This document shows, piece by piece, positions 16,676-24,999 of a DNA stretch of 64,000 nt. The DNA is from Rhodospirillaceae bacterium UBA1479. Its GTDB lineage: Bacteria > Pseudomonadota > Alphaproteobacteria > Rhodospirillales > Casp-alpha2. The notes under the pieces were generated by a model, which saw only the letters and a list, made by a program, of their open reading frames with translations, had not been told where the DNA came from and ran no database searches. Position 1 is the stretch's first letter. Each line of letters begins with the position of its first letter. The translations under genes and the position numbers were made by a program. The DNA lies in NCBI GenBank assembly GCA_002325375.1, contig DCRZ01000009.1, positions 406,156 to 470,155 of the forward strand, given 5' to 3'.

Positions 16676-17554
16676 ATGACGGCACCGCCCACGCTTCCGA
16701 CCCACGGCATCCATACGGTGCCCGTGAACCTGGATTTGGCGGGGCGGCCCATCGCCCTTCAGCTTCGCATCGACCTGGGGCAAATGTCCCAACGGTCGAT
16801 CCTGCAGGCACTCAGCCAGGGACTCCTTTATGAGGAGTCCCTGTCGCTGTTTCTGATCCGGGCGTTGCGGCCGGGTGATTGCTTTCTCGATGTCGGTGCT
16901 CATATCGGGTTCTTTTCCCTGCTCGCCTCCCATCTGGTCGGCGATGCCGGGCGCGTCGTCGCGGTGGAGCCGAACGCCGACAATTTCACCTGGCTCAAGG
17001 ACCTGATGGCGCTGAACGAATGCGGGAACGTCACGGCGGTCAATGCCGTGGCCTCGGAAGTGGATGGAGCCATCGACTTCTACCGCAATGCGGACAACGA
17101 CGGTGGCCACGCCATGTGGGATCCGGGCCTGCATGATTTCAATCAGCGCTCACGCGCGGCCCCGGCCAAGGACAGCTATCCCTCGACACGCCTGGATACC
17201 CTGGCGGCAGCGGAACACATCGATGCCTGTCGCGCCGTCAAAATCGACACGGAAGGCGCCGAGTTGACGGTGCTCAAAGGCGGGGAGGGGTTCTTTGCAC
17301 CCGACCGGGTGCCCTTCGTGATCTGTGAGGTCAATGACTTCGGCCTGCAGCAGATGGGGGCGAGCCAGCGCGACCTGCGCGCCTGGATGAAGGAGAGGGG
17401 ATACGACACCTTCGCCTTTCCCCAGAAAGACCACCTGCCGATCCTGGTGCCCGAGGCGACGGAGCTTGCATCGCCCTATGTCTTCAACGTGCTGTTTTCG
17501 ACCCTGGATGCGGTGGCCGAAATCTGGCCCCGCGTTGCGCCGTTCGAAGGCTAA
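16676..17554 (+). CDS. FkbM-family methyltransferase
   Basis: A 292-residue SAM-dependent methyltransferase. Motif I is DCFLDVGAHIGFFSLLAS (about residues 68-85), followed by VVAVEPNADNFTWLK, the acidic motif II. The later KIDTEGAELTVLKGG (about 195) is the FkbM signature. Family members O-methylate sugars, macrolides or surface polysaccharides, but the substrate cannot be predicted here. AAGGGA lies upstream of the ATG. Its stop codon overlaps the stop of the convergent phospholipase-like gene by a few bases. No polysaccharide genes are adjacent, so it is probably a stand-alone gene. Confidence 0.87.
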   Translation: MTAPPTLPTHGIHTVPVNLDLAGRPIALQLRIDLGQMSQRSILQALSQGLLYEESLSLFLIRALRPGDCFLDVGAHIGFFSLLASHLVGDAGRVVAVEPNADNFTWLKDLMALNECGNVTAVNAVASEVDGAIDFYRNADNDGGHAMWDPGLHDFNQRSRAAPAKDSYPSTRLDTLAAAEHIDACRAVKIDTEGAELTVLKGGEGFFAPDRVPFVICEVNDFGLQQMGASQRDLRAWMKERGYDTFAFPQKDHLPILVPEATELASPYVFNVLFSTLDAVAEIWPRVAPFEG

Positions 17555-18372
17555 CGGGCGTTTGGCCTGACGACGGCCTCATAAAATCCGAACAGCATGT
17601 CGGCGGCTTCGTTCACGGCCTTGTTCAGGCAATGGCCGATGCTGGCGACGAAGGCCGTATCGGCCAGGGCGGCGGGCCCGAACCGGGCATCCATCGCGGC
17701 CGGCGGCAGCACCGGTGAGGTGCCCGTCCAGGTGAAGCGTCCCGTGCGCAGGACGGCGTCATCGGCCAGGCGCGGCGTCATCCCGTCGGCGACGATAAAT
17801 TTTTCAAACACGCCGCCGCCGGCGAACGACGGCGTCAAGGCACCGACCCATTCCTCGAAATCCGCATGGTGCGTTTCGCCTTTGATGGTGTGTCCGTACT
17901 GCGCCAGATCGCCGATGTAATGCATGGCGGCACCCAGGAAATAGGCGGCATGGTCCGGCCTGCCGGCGCGGTAAGCCTGGACGGCTTTTTCATATTCCTC
18001 CTGCGCGCGTTGGGCGGGCAGGTCACGGGTGATCCCGCCGTTCGCATCGAACCTCAGGTCATGGCGGCCTCGGCCGGTGTCGTTGTAACCCCGATTGGGC
18101 GCGCCGCAGAAGGCTTCGATTTTCGCGTAGTCAGGGGCTTCTGTGCCGATCAGCATGAGAACGCGGTGCGGGTCCAACCAGGCGCGCGCCGCCGACGGCA
18201 GCAACGCGTGGGCGTGGTCGGCGATCCAGTCATGGGTCGAATAGGGCGGCGCCAGGCAGTCAGCGGCGCTGTTGGTGACCTTATTGTCCGGCGGGCCATT
18301 CTTCCAGGCCTGGGCCGGCGTTGCCGTCAGGGCGGCCAGAATCAGAACCGCCACGGCGCAGCGCGATGCCAT
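17551..18372 (-). CDS. Secreted zinc-dependent phospholipase C-like / S1-P1 nuclease-fold protein
   Basis: About 273 residues. The signal peptide ends TPAQA and the mature chain begins with Trp (WKNGPPDN). In B. cereus phospholipase C and P1 nuclease the N-terminal Trp of the mature chain is itself a zinc ligand, so this placement is meaningful. Other expected ligands are visible: THDWIADHA, an Asp near GTEAPDY, HYIGDLAQYGH (His-x3-Asp-x4-His), and GETHHADFEEW. Start 18372 is preferred over 18402 because it gives a cleaner signal peptide and lies just after the upstream amidotransferase stop. Substrate (phospholipid or nucleic acid) is uncertain. Confidence 0.8.
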   Translation of the reverse strand: MASRCAVAVLILAALTATPAQAWKNGPPDNKVTNSAADCLAPPYSTHDWIADHAHALLPSAARAWLDPHRVLMLIGTEAPDYAKIEAFCGAPNRGYNDTGRGRHDLRFDANGGITRDLPAQRAQEEYEKAVQAYRAGRPDHAAYFLGAAMHYIGDLAQYGHTIKGETHHADFEEWVGALTPSFAGGGVFEKFIVADGMTPRLADDAVLRTGRFTWTGTSPVLPPAAMDARFGPAALADTAFVASIGHCLNKAVNEAADMLFGFYEAVVRPNAR

Positions 18373-18376
18373 TACG

Positions 18377-19186
18377 TCACAGAGCGAACGGCGAGACGAC
18401 AAGGCCGCCGTCCCCGGCGATCACCAGATGATCGGGTTCAATCGCCGTCCATTGCTTGAGGTCGTCATCCAAGGGTTCCGACAAAATGATGATCGCCGTG
18501 CCCGTGGCCACGGTCACCTCATCGGCGGCATCATGGGGTTTGGCGCCCATGCCGACATACAGCGTCGGCACCCGGCCCGACGACGCATGGCGCAGGGCCC
18601 AGATGGTCTGTCCGTCCGTCAGCGCGATGGTCATGTTGAAGGGATCGGTCACGCCGGCATCCTTCTGCGCCTTTTCGATGGTCTGAATGGCCTGGCGGAT
18701 GGCGGCCTCCGGGTCTTCGTCCAGGCCGAAGGTCAGTAGCAGGTGAAAGAAAATTTCGCTGTCCGTGGTGCCCTGGATGTTGGGAAACAGTTCGGGCGAC
18801 ACGGCCATGGCAAGGGCGCGGCGTACCTTGGACCAGCCGCCGATTTCGCCGTTGTGCATGAACAGCCACTTGCCGTGACGGAAGGGGTGGCAGTTGGTGC
18901 GGTTGACGGAGGTTCCCGTGGTCGCCCGAACATGGCCGAAGAACAGATGCGACTTCACCTGTTCGGAAATGTTCAGAAGGTTCACGTCGTTCCATGCCGG
19001 CAGGATGTCCTTGTACAGGCCGGGGCGGTCTTTTTCGCCGTACCATCCGATGCCGAAGCCGTCGGCATTGACCACATGCGCGCTTTGACTGGCCGACAGG
19101 CTTTGCCGGGCAAGGGAGTTTTCCGGGCGCAGCAGAAGGGTGTCCAGGTAGATGGGCGGTCCCGCGTAGGCGAGCCAGCGGCACAT
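18377..19186 (-). CDS. Class II glutamine amidotransferase domain protein (YafJ/EgtC-like)
   Basis: A 269-residue protein with an N-terminal nucleophile glutaminase fold: it begins MCRWLAYAG, so Cys2 becomes the catalytic N-terminal residue after Met removal. Further motifs are NADGFGIGWY, FGHVRATTGT and NCHPFRHGKWLFMHNGEIGG, which bind glutamine and form the oxyanion hole. There is no synthetase domain; proteins of this size include E. coli YafJ and the ergothioneine enzyme EgtC. No egt genes are near, so a general or unknown amidotransferase is the safer call. It lies 21 nt after the SDR gene and probably forms an operon with it and the phospholipase-like gene. Confidence 0.87.
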   Translation of the reverse strand: MCRWLAYAGPPIYLDTLLLRPENSLARQSLSASQSAHVVNADGFGIGWYGEKDRPGLYKDILPAWNDVNLLNISEQVKSHLFFGHVRATTGTSVNRTNCHPFRHGKWLFMHNGEIGGWSKVRRALAMAVSPELFPNIQGTTDSEIFFHLLLTFGLDEDPEAAIRQAIQTIEKAQKDAGVTDPFNMTIALTDGQTIWALRHASSGRVPTLYVGMGAKPHDAADEVTVATGTAIIILSEPLDDDLKQWTAIEPDHLVIAGDGGLVVSPFAL

Positions 19187-19207
19187 GTCGGTGATCCTTT
19201 TCCGATA

Positions 19208-19999
19208 TCAGCTGTAACGGTTGCCGGCGGCGACTCCGCCGCCGTCGACGACAAAGGTTTGTCCGGTGATGAAGCTGCCGGCGTCCGACGCCAGCAGGAT
19301 CGCCGTGCCGGCGATATCCTCGGGCTCGCCCAGACGGCCGAGCGGATAAGCTGCCTCGGCCCGGGCGCGGGCTTCCGGGTTTTCCCAGAGGGCGCGGGCG
19401 AAATCTGTCTTGATCAGGCCGGGTGCGATGGCGTTGGCGCGGACGTTGTGGGGGCCCCATTCGACGGCCAGGTTGCGTGCCAACTGCATGTCGGCGGCCT
19501 TGGACACCGCATAGGCGCCCAGGTTTATGGACCCCTTGAGCCCGCCGACGGACGAAATCAGGATCACCGCGCCGTCGCGCCGCGCCGCCATGTCCGGAAG
19601 GACCATGTTGCACAGCTTCAGAACATTGGTGACGTTGACTTGCAGGATCTTTTCCCAGGCGCCGTCGTCGATCCCCGACATCGGTCCGTGATAGGGGTTC
19701 ACGGCCGCGTTGCAGACCAGAATGTCGATGCGCCCCCATTCCTCCTTGACCCGGTCAACCAGGGACGTGAGCTGCTCCACATCGGACACGTTGCAAGCGA
19801 TGGCCATGGCCTCGCCGGGGGCGTCGTGGTTTTCCTCGTTGATCTGTGCCGCGACGGCTTCGCAGGCGTCCAGCTTGCGCGAGGTGATGATGACCTTGGC
19901 GCCCTGGCGGGCATAGGCTTCGGCGATGGCCTTGCCGATTCCCCGGCTTGAACCGGTGATTAAGGCGATCTTGCCTGTCAGGTCGAACATAGCGGTCAT
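19208..19999 (-). CDS. Short-chain dehydrogenase/reductase (SDR)
   Basis: A 263-residue classical SDR. The cofactor motif is TGSSRGIG (about residue 15), followed by NAA (NNAG equivalent, CNAAVN, about 95). The catalytic Ser is in ILISSVGG, Tyr and Lys in YAVSKAA (about 160-164), and the C-terminal motif VVDGGGVAAGNRYS. The Arg in TSRK after beta-2 hints at NADP(H), but this is weak. GGAGGAGAC lies just before the ATG at 19999, which rules out the longer ORF. The substrate is unknown. It heads a leftward three-gene run and is divergent from a response regulator gene. Confidence 0.9.
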   Translation of the reverse strand: MTAMFDLTGKIALITGSSRGIGKAIAEAYARQGAKVIITSRKLDACEAVAAQINEENHDAPGEAMAIACNVSDVEQLTSLVDRVKEEWGRIDILVCNAAVNPYHGPMSGIDDGAWEKILQVNVTNVLKLCNMVLPDMAARRDGAVILISSVGGLKGSINLGAYAVSKAADMQLARNLAVEWGPHNVRANAIAPGLIKTDFARALWENPEARARAEAAYPLGRLGEPEDIAGTAILLASDAGSFITGQTFVVDGGGVAAGNRYS

Positions 20000-20156
20000 G
20001 GTGTCTCCTCCGTCTGGCCGGGTGTTTCCCCTTGTCCGGCGACACTTTTTCACGGTTTTCGGAGTTTGGGAACGGGCCAGCGCGCGAATTTACGAGGCTA
20101 ACTTTAGGCAGGGTTGACCCGGGCCGGTGCATGCACTTCACTTTGTGCAAGCAGAG

Positions 20157-20171
20157 GGTGGGATTCCCACC
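20157..20171. repeat. 15-bp hairpin in the SDR / response regulator divergent region
   Basis: GGTGGGA and TCCCACC flank a single T and are followed by an A-rich tract. A second perfect palindrome, GTGCATGCAC, lies at 20127-20136. Both are between the divergent SDR and response regulator genes, so either may be an operator. Confidence 0.4.
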
Positions 20172-20213
20172 ACAAAAAACGTTTCCGTGCCGAACACGGA
20201 ACGCAGACCGCTC

Positions 20214-21296
20214 GTGAGGCCCAACTTGGCCACCATTAATCTACGCTCTTTCACCGTCCTGGTCGTCGATCAGGACGACGCGCATCGCTGGATGATACAC
20301 AATCTTCTGCAAGCGTTGGGTGTCGGCGAAATTTTGACCGCCAACAGCAACGACGATGCGCTGAATCTCCTGAAGCGGCTGTCGAAGAAAAGCGTCACCG
20401 AACGGGTCGATACCGTCGATTTCATGATCTGCGACATGTTCGAGGAAATGTTGAACGGCGTCGACATGGTGCGCTGGGTTCGCATGAACAAGGATTCGCC
20501 GAACCGCTTCTTGCCGGTCATCCTGATGGCCAAGGCGTTTGACCCGAAGACCGTCGCCGAGGCCCGTGGCTACGGGGCGACCCAATTCCTGCTCAAACCG
20601 GTGACGGTGGATGCCTTGGTCGACCGTATCCTGACCGTGGTCAACCGGCCCCGGCCGTTCGTCTACAACACCGCCTATTTCGGGCCCGATCGCCGCGGCA
20701 GCCTCAAGCCGGTGCCCAGGGAACGCCGTGACCTGGACCGTTCCGACGTCCGTGTCGATCGCTCGCCGCTGGCGACCGCGCTGGAACGGTTTCCCAACGA
20801 CAGCGTGATCCGGATCTTCCGCCCGCCCAACCATCTGAAGCGCAAAGCCGGCGGTGGTGACGACGATGGCGACGCCCTGTTCACCCAGGGGGCCGTGTTC
20901 AAGGCCCAGAAGGAATTGGAGCGGTCGAAGGAAGAATATGTGGGTTCGGCCCTCGACTATGTGGATAGCCTGCAACGGATCATGGCCGAAGCGGGCGCGG
21001 CGCCGGACAAGTCAGAGCACTTTCAGCGTATTCACGGGCTGGCCAAGCAATTGGGCCTGCAGGGCGAAACCTTCGGCTATCCCCTGGTCTCCATGGTTGG
21101 CAATTCGCTGATGCGGTTTACGGGCGGGGGCCTGCCGAACAGTGCCTCCAGCATCGAACTGGTCAAGGTGCACATCGATTCCCTGACCGTTATCCTGCGC
21201 AACAACATTTCGGGTGACGGTGGCACTACGGGGCGTGAACTGGTGTCTCAGTTGCAGGCAGCGATCAAGAAAATCACCCGCGCCGCCGCAGGATAG
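20214..21296 (+). CDS. Response regulator receiver-domain protein with unknown C-terminal domain
   Basis: About 360 residues. Residues 10-135 are a receiver domain: acidic pair VVDQDD, probable phospho-Asp in FMICDMFEEMLNG and the conserved Lys in FLLKPVT. The switch Ser/Thr at the end of beta-4 is replaced (VILMAKAF). The rest is not a recognised output domain. It carries an NTAYFGPDRR motif, also seen in Rhodospirillales regulators, and an alpha-helical C-terminus that may be Hpt-like or structural. There is no ATG near the domain start; GTG at 20214 or TTG at 20226 (with GAGG 6 nt upstream) are the likely starts. It is divergent from the SDR gene. Confidence 0.75.
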   Translation: MRPNLATINLRSFTVLVVDQDDAHRWMIHNLLQALGVGEILTANSNDDALNLLKRLSKKSVTERVDTVDFMICDMFEEMLNGVDMVRWVRMNKDSPNRFLPVILMAKAFDPKTVAEARGYGATQFLLKPVTVDALVDRILTVVNRPRPFVYNTAYFGPDRRGSLKPVPRERRDLDRSDVRVDRSPLATALERFPNDSVIRIFRPPNHLKRKAGGGDDDGDALFTQGAVFKAQKELERSKEEYVGSALDYVDSLQRIMAEAGAAPDKSEHFQRIHGLAKQLGLQGETFGYPLVSMVGNSLMRFTGGGLPNSASSIELVKVHIDSLTVILRNNISGDGGTTGRELVSQLQAAIKKITRAAAG

Positions 21297-21310
21297 CCAG
21301 GACTGTGGCG

Positions 21311-21364
21311 TTGGTATTTATATATTGTTTTATATGCAATTTTATATTTAAATAAGAATATAGG
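21311..21364. other. AT-rich island between response regulator and secreted-protein genes
   Basis: About 54 bases made almost only of A and T, with three near-copies of TTTTATAT, in a GC-rich genome. It lies directly upstream of the 182-aa secreted protein gene, so it may be an UP-like promoter element or a site for an AT-binding silencer. Confidence 0.45.
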
Positions 21365-21406
21365 CGATGCCAATGCTGCCAGTTCCCCGAACGGAAGGAT
21401 AAGATC

Positions 21407-21955
21407 ATGCAAACGCAGAAGCCGATATTAAGCCTCTGTCACGGTCGCGTATGGGTGCCTGCGGCCTTGGCGCTCGCCTTGGGGCTGATGCCCCTGCCGA
21501 CGGCGGCGGCCGTGACCGGCGAGGGCGGGGTGGAATTTATTTTGCCTGCCCCCGCTGATCACAACGGTCCAGAAGTGACGGCCCAGCCCGTTGCCGAGGT
21601 CGAGCAACAAGAGTTGATGGCGCCGGCAGCCTCCGCCGATTCAAAAGTGCCGGTTGTCATGGCGGTGATCGACGCGGATACGGCGTTTTGGCGGCAGGCC
21701 GATGCCTCAAATGATCCGGAAAAAGTGAAAGTCTATCTGCTGACCTATCCCCGGGGCCGTCATGTGGCGAAAGCCAAGGTTCGGTTCCGCGAACTGCTGA
21801 GTGGCTTGTCGGTGCGCCTGGCGCCGTCGCCACTGCCGCGACCGGCTCGGCCCGGGCGCCTTTCCAATGGTCCGCCGCCGATCCTGCACCCGGCCCGGCC
21901 CGCGCGCTTTTTCAATGGCCCGCCGCCGATCTCGCGCCGGCACCCTGCCCTTTAG
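21407..21955 (+). CDS. Secreted protein with a short TPR-like motif and Pro/Arg-rich tail
   Basis: A 182-residue protein with a signal peptide (about residues 12-37, PTAAA). A central segment, TAFWRQADASNDPEKVKVYL followed by LTYPRGRHVAKAKVRFREL (about residues 88-125), matches the helical 'FW..A..S.DP...YL..YP.G..A..A..R' motif found beside caspase-like, cyclase and lipoprotein domains in alphaproteobacteria. The tail repeats the unit RF/LxNGPPPI twice (about 145-175) and is Pro/Arg-rich. The start codon is preceded by GGAAGGATAAGATC. The function is unknown; the motif suggests a protein-protein contact in the periplasm. Confidence 0.65.
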   Translation: MQTQKPILSLCHGRVWVPAALALALGLMPLPTAAAVTGEGGVEFILPAPADHNGPEVTAQPVAEVEQQELMAPAASADSKVPVVMAVIDADTAFWRQADASNDPEKVKVYLLTYPRGRHVAKAKVRFRELLSGLSVRLAPSPLPRPARPGRLSNGPPPILHPARPARFFNGPPPISRRHPAL

Positions 21956-22033
21956 GCATTTGGTCATGGACTTAACCGAACCGTCACCCGGCGTTCATGT
22001 TGGGGTCATTCGGGCCCTGTACCTACCGGGATC

Positions 22034-22630
22034 ATGTTCGCAGCTCCCCGCATCCCCGTCCGCGCCGTGACCCAGGACACGTTACCCGGAACCATGGTCC
22101 TGGTCGTCGGCCCGTCCGGGGCGGGCAAGGACAGCCTGATCGACGGCGCCCGGCGAGCCTTTGCCGGCGGCGCCGACGTCGTGTTCCCCCGTCGCGATAT
22201 CACCCGCCCGGCCGATGCCGGGTCCGAGGACCATGTCGCGGTCACGGAAAGCCAGTTCCATGCCCGCCGAGAACTGGGTGGCTACCTTCTGTCCTGGGGG
22301 GCCCATGGCCTGTGGTACGGCATCCCGACGGAAACCGTGGACCACCTTCTGGGCGGGCGCACCGTGGTGGTCAATGCGTCCCGTTCCGTAATTGAAGAGG
22401 CACGGGGCCGGTTTCAGCACCTGCGTGTCGTTTCGGTGACGGCTGATGAAGAGACCCTTCGCGCGCGCCTGGGCGCCCGTGCCCGGGAAACCGACGCGCA
22501 GATCGCCCACCGGCTGGAACGCGCCCGGGCCTTCCGTGTGGAAGGCCCGGACGTTATTGATTTTCCCAATGATGGGCCGCTTGAAGCGGCGGTCGGCCGG
22601 TTTGCCCGCATTCTGCGGGACCTGACCTGA
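22034..22630 (+). CDS. phnN: Ribose 1,5-bisphosphate phosphokinase PhnN
   Basis: A 198-residue P-loop kinase that phosphorylates ribose 1,5-bisphosphate to PRPP, a late step of the C-P lyase phosphonate pathway. The Walker A motif is VVGPSGAGKDSL (about residues 25-36), and it has the guanylate-kinase-like fold with PRRDITRP and YLLSWGAHGLWYGIP. The length fits PhnN (about 185-200). No other phn genes are in this window, so it may serve PRPP salvage or belong to a distant C-P lyase set. The true start could be any of the first Met codons; 22034 is the longest. The overall PhnN call is good. Confidence 0.83.
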   Translation: MFAAPRIPVRAVTQDTLPGTMVLVVGPSGAGKDSLIDGARRAFAGGADVVFPRRDITRPADAGSEDHVAVTESQFHARRELGGYLLSWGAHGLWYGIPTETVDHLLGGRTVVVNASRSVIEEARGRFQHLRVVSVTADEETLRARLGARARETDAQIAHRLERARAFRVEGPDVIDFPNDGPLEAAVGRFARILRDLT

Positions 22631-22642
22631 CGCATTGCCCTG

Positions 22643-23143
22643 TCAGTCCAGGGCGACGACCTCGACCCGGCGGCTGCCGTCAAACCAGAACCAGCTGGGC
22701 GCCGTATCGCCGAAGGCTTCCGCCCGTGACGAAACGCTGAGGTTTTGCGGTGCCACACCGGCGCCGATCAGGCGTGCGGCCACGGCGCGGGCGCGGTTCA
22801 TGGCGAGTTGGTCGTTTAAGTCCACCGGACCGCGTTTGTCGGCTTGGCCAACGACACAGATGGTCGTGCCCGATGGCAGGGTCTCCGCGAAGGCGCGGAT
22901 ATCGACTTCCTGGTCATCGGGAACGGCGGTGCTGCCGGTTTTGAACCCGTTGACGATCAAGGGAATGGATTGGCCGTATTCAGGGGCCGCATCGCAGGCA
23001 GCGTCATAGGGTTCGGCCGCGCGGGCGGCACCCGTGGCGAGCAACGCAATGGCAAACAGTCCGGCGGCAGCCAGACTGGCGGCGACCAGGCCGGTGGCGA
23101 TCAGGCCCGCGGCGGGCCGGGGAGGATAAGCGTGGCTGGGCAT
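22643..23143 (-). CDS. OmpA-family peptidoglycan-binding-like protein
   Basis: A 166-residue exported protein with a long Ala-rich signal sequence (about 1-43, cleavage near ARA). The C-terminal OmpA-like domain (about 65-160) has VVGQADKRGPVDLNDQLAMNR, matching GHTDxxGxxxxNxxLSxxRA in relaxed form, and ends RRVEVVALD. These domains bind the peptide of peptidoglycan; here the typical His of GHTD is Gln. AAAGGAGAC precedes the ATG. There is no barrel domain and no lipobox, so it is probably a soluble periplasmic protein. It converges with phnN across 12 nt. Confidence 0.78.
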   Translation of the reverse strand: MPSHAYPPRPAAGLIATGLVAASLAAAGLFAIALLATGAARAAEPYDAACDAAPEYGQSIPLIVNGFKTGSTAVPDDQEVDIRAFAETLPSGTTICVVGQADKRGPVDLNDQLAMNRARAVAARLIGAGVAPQNLSVSSRAEAFGDTAPSWFWFDGSRRVEVVALD

Positions 23144-23214
23144 GGTCTGTCTCCTTTACCGGGTTGATCCGATGACAGGAGATATCGCCCGCAATCAGGG
23201 CCATTGTTGGCAGT

Positions 23215-23258
23215 AAATGGGACCATTTCATGCCGCCGTGCCTTATTTCGGCGGCATG
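23215..23258. repeat. Two adjacent inverted repeats between the ompA-like and methyltransferase genes
   Basis: The first, 23215-23228, is AAATGG/CCATTT around GA and may be an operator for the ompA-like gene. The second has perfect 10-bp arms (23229-23238 and 23249-23258, CATGCCGCCG type) around a 10-nt loop and lies just after the methyltransferase reading frame ends, so it could act as its terminator, although no strong T-run follows on the reverse strand. Confidence 0.45.
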
Positions 23259-23269
23259 TGACCTGAGAT

Positions 23270-23922
23270 TCAGCGCTTCCGGGCGAGGGTCAGGCCGTCG
23301 GCCACGGACAGCAGCGAGACCGTGACCCGGTCATCGTCTTTCAAGCCCGCGTTGAAGGCGCGGATCGCCTGCGTATCAACGCTATTGTCCGTGGGATCGA
23401 TGACCCGCCCGTTCCACAACACGTTGTCGATGGCGATCAGGCCGCCCGGACGGATCAAACTCAGGCAGCGTTCGAAATAGTTTTGATAGTTTTCCTTGTC
23501 GGCGTCGATGAACGCCATGTCGAAGGCCCCGGTGCGGCCTTCGGTTATCAGGGCGTCCAAGGTTTCGAGCGCGGGTGCCAGACGCAGGGTGATGCGTCCC
23601 GCCACCCCGGCCTCGGCCCAATAGCGGCGGTATAGTCTTCAGATATATCGCAGCACACCATCTCGCCGTCGTCGGGCAAGGCCATGGCCATGGCGAGCGA
23701 ACTGTAACCGGTGAAGGTGCCGACCTCGATGATCCGCCTGGCGCCCAGAAGTTCAACCAGCAGGGCCAGAAGCTGTCCCTGGTCCGGCGAGATCTGCATT
23801 CCCGCACGGGGATGACTGTCCGTCTCGCGGCGCAGACGGGCCAGGATTTCGGGCTCGCGCAACGTCGTTTTCAGGATGTAGTCGTAAAGGGCCGGGTCGA
23901 AGCCGGTTGTCGCTTTGGTCAC
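23270..23922 (-). pseudogene. O-methyltransferase (family 3), disrupted by a single-base frameshift
   Basis: Two overlapping reverse-strand frames together make one complete SAM-dependent O-methyltransferase of the caffeoyl-CoA/catechol type. Frame one (from 23922) carries the start MTKATTGFDP, the QGQLLALLVELLGARRIIEV segment and GTFTGYSSLAMA (motif I). It runs out of register after CCDISEDYT. Frame two carries RYWAEAGVAGRITLRLAPAL, AFIDADKENY (metal-binding Asp) and the end of the fold. The join is near 23624-23633, and the total length is one base short of 217 codons plus stop. A single missing base in a GC-rich run fits both a real mutation and an assembly error. Confidence 0.8.
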
Positions 23923-23950
23923 AGGTCGCGCCTCCTTGAGGCTTAGGGGG

Positions 23951-24331
23951 TTATTCGCCGCGTTCGACGGATATGGATGCGCCCGCCGGAACGACGGCCA
24001 GGGTCTTCACATCCTCGACGGCGTCCGCCCAGATGTTGCAGGGCGAGGCCAGGCGGCATTCATCGCCTTGGGAAATGGGGGTGGGGCCGAACCCGATGGC
24101 GATGCTGTCGCCGTCGGGCCAGAATGCAATCTCGCCGGGTTGGACCACGGCGCGGGCATCGGCCTCGCGGTTAAGGGATATGGGCGTCGAAAAATAAACC
24201 TCGTCGCCCCAGGTGCTGGCTTGGGACGTAAAGGGTGCGGCGTCCCAGATCGCGGCGGCGGTCGGTGTGTCGCGCAGGTTGACGTTCAGGGTCACGGTTC
24301 CAATGGTCATCTTGATTGTTTTCATGATCAA
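23951..24331 (-). CDS. Cyclophilin-like fold protein (TM1367-like)
   Basis: A protein of about 126 residues matching the small bacterial cyclophilin-like family: a beta-barrel with the conserved run STWGDEVYFSTP (about residues 38-50), the central GEIAFWPDGDSIAIGFGPTP (about 66-85), and the later ASPCNIWAD. Proteins of this family lack proven prolyl isomerase activity; their role is unknown. A strong AGGAGG lies 6 nt before TTG at 24331 and 12 nt before ATG at 24325, so a TTG start is likely. It sits 28 nt upstream of the frameshifted O-methyltransferase and may share its transcript. Confidence 0.75.
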   Translation of the reverse strand: MIMKTIKMTIGTVTLNVNLRDTPTAAAIWDAAPFTSQASTWGDEVYFSTPISLNREADARAVVQPGEIAFWPDGDSIAIGFGPTPISQGDECRLASPCNIWADAVEDVKTLAVVPAGASISVERGE

Positions 24332-24407
24332 ACGAGGCCTCCTCCTCTAATGTCCAGCGTCTGCTCCCCACGGACTTTTTAGCGCATTCGTTGAATGTTC
24401 CGAACCC

Positions 24408-24812
24408 CTATTGCAGGGTCGGGTCGCTGTCCTCCCGCCCGGCGGCGCCGCGGTCCTGGCAGGGACCGGCCTGATGGTGGACCATGCGCCACAGGGGCCC
24501 CGTCCGCACGAATACGTTGGTTGCGGTCAACAGCGTGCCCGGCATGCGCTCAAACCCGGTGACATAGGCCGTGTCCCCCAGGGAATATGCCCGCGCGCCG
24601 ACGCAGCGGATATCCGCCGTCTCGCCCGTCGATAAAATCGTCGACCAGCTGTCCATTACCTCCTGTTGGCCGCTCAGGGGACGCCATCCCGGATGGATGC
24701 AGGTGATGTCCCGGTCGTCGGCCCAGGCGGCGCGCATCTGTTCGATGCTGCCGCCGGCGAAGGCAGCGTAAAAGGCGTCGTTGGCGAACAGAATCGCTTC
24801 CCGGTCTGACAT
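24408..24812 (-). CDS. NTF2-like (SnoaL/DUF4440) domain protein
   Basis: A 134-residue protein with the alpha+beta cone fold of the NTF2-like superfamily: ANDAFYAAFAGGSIEQMRA, then CIHPGWRPLSGQQEVMDSW (about residues 38-56), a central strand set and FVRTGPLWRMVHHQAGP. The IHPG and MVHHQAGP motifs are typical of the stand-alone SnoaL_3-like proteins, which have diverse or unknown roles. GGGGA lies upstream of the ATG. It is a single gene without informative neighbours, and no active-site set is clear enough to predict a reaction. Confidence 0.72.
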   Translation of the reverse strand: MSDREAILFANDAFYAAFAGGSIEQMRAAWADDRDITCIHPGWRPLSGQQEVMDSWSTILSTGETADIRCVGARAYSLGDTAYVTGFERMPGTLLTATNVFVRTGPLWRMVHHQAGPCQDRGAAGREDSDPTLQ

Positions 24813-24999
24813 GCGCGGATTTCCCCTGTTTGTACTTCCGCCGTTCCGGGCCCGCTGTCTGGCGGGTAAGCAGGAGCAACGGATTGATCCTAATCAGTGC
24901 CCGGGAAGTCAAAGTTCTGGCGATGTCCCCGATCAACACTGAAAATGGCGACAATCGCCCGCCGCATCAATGTTGAAGCTGCATACGAAGGACAGGAAC

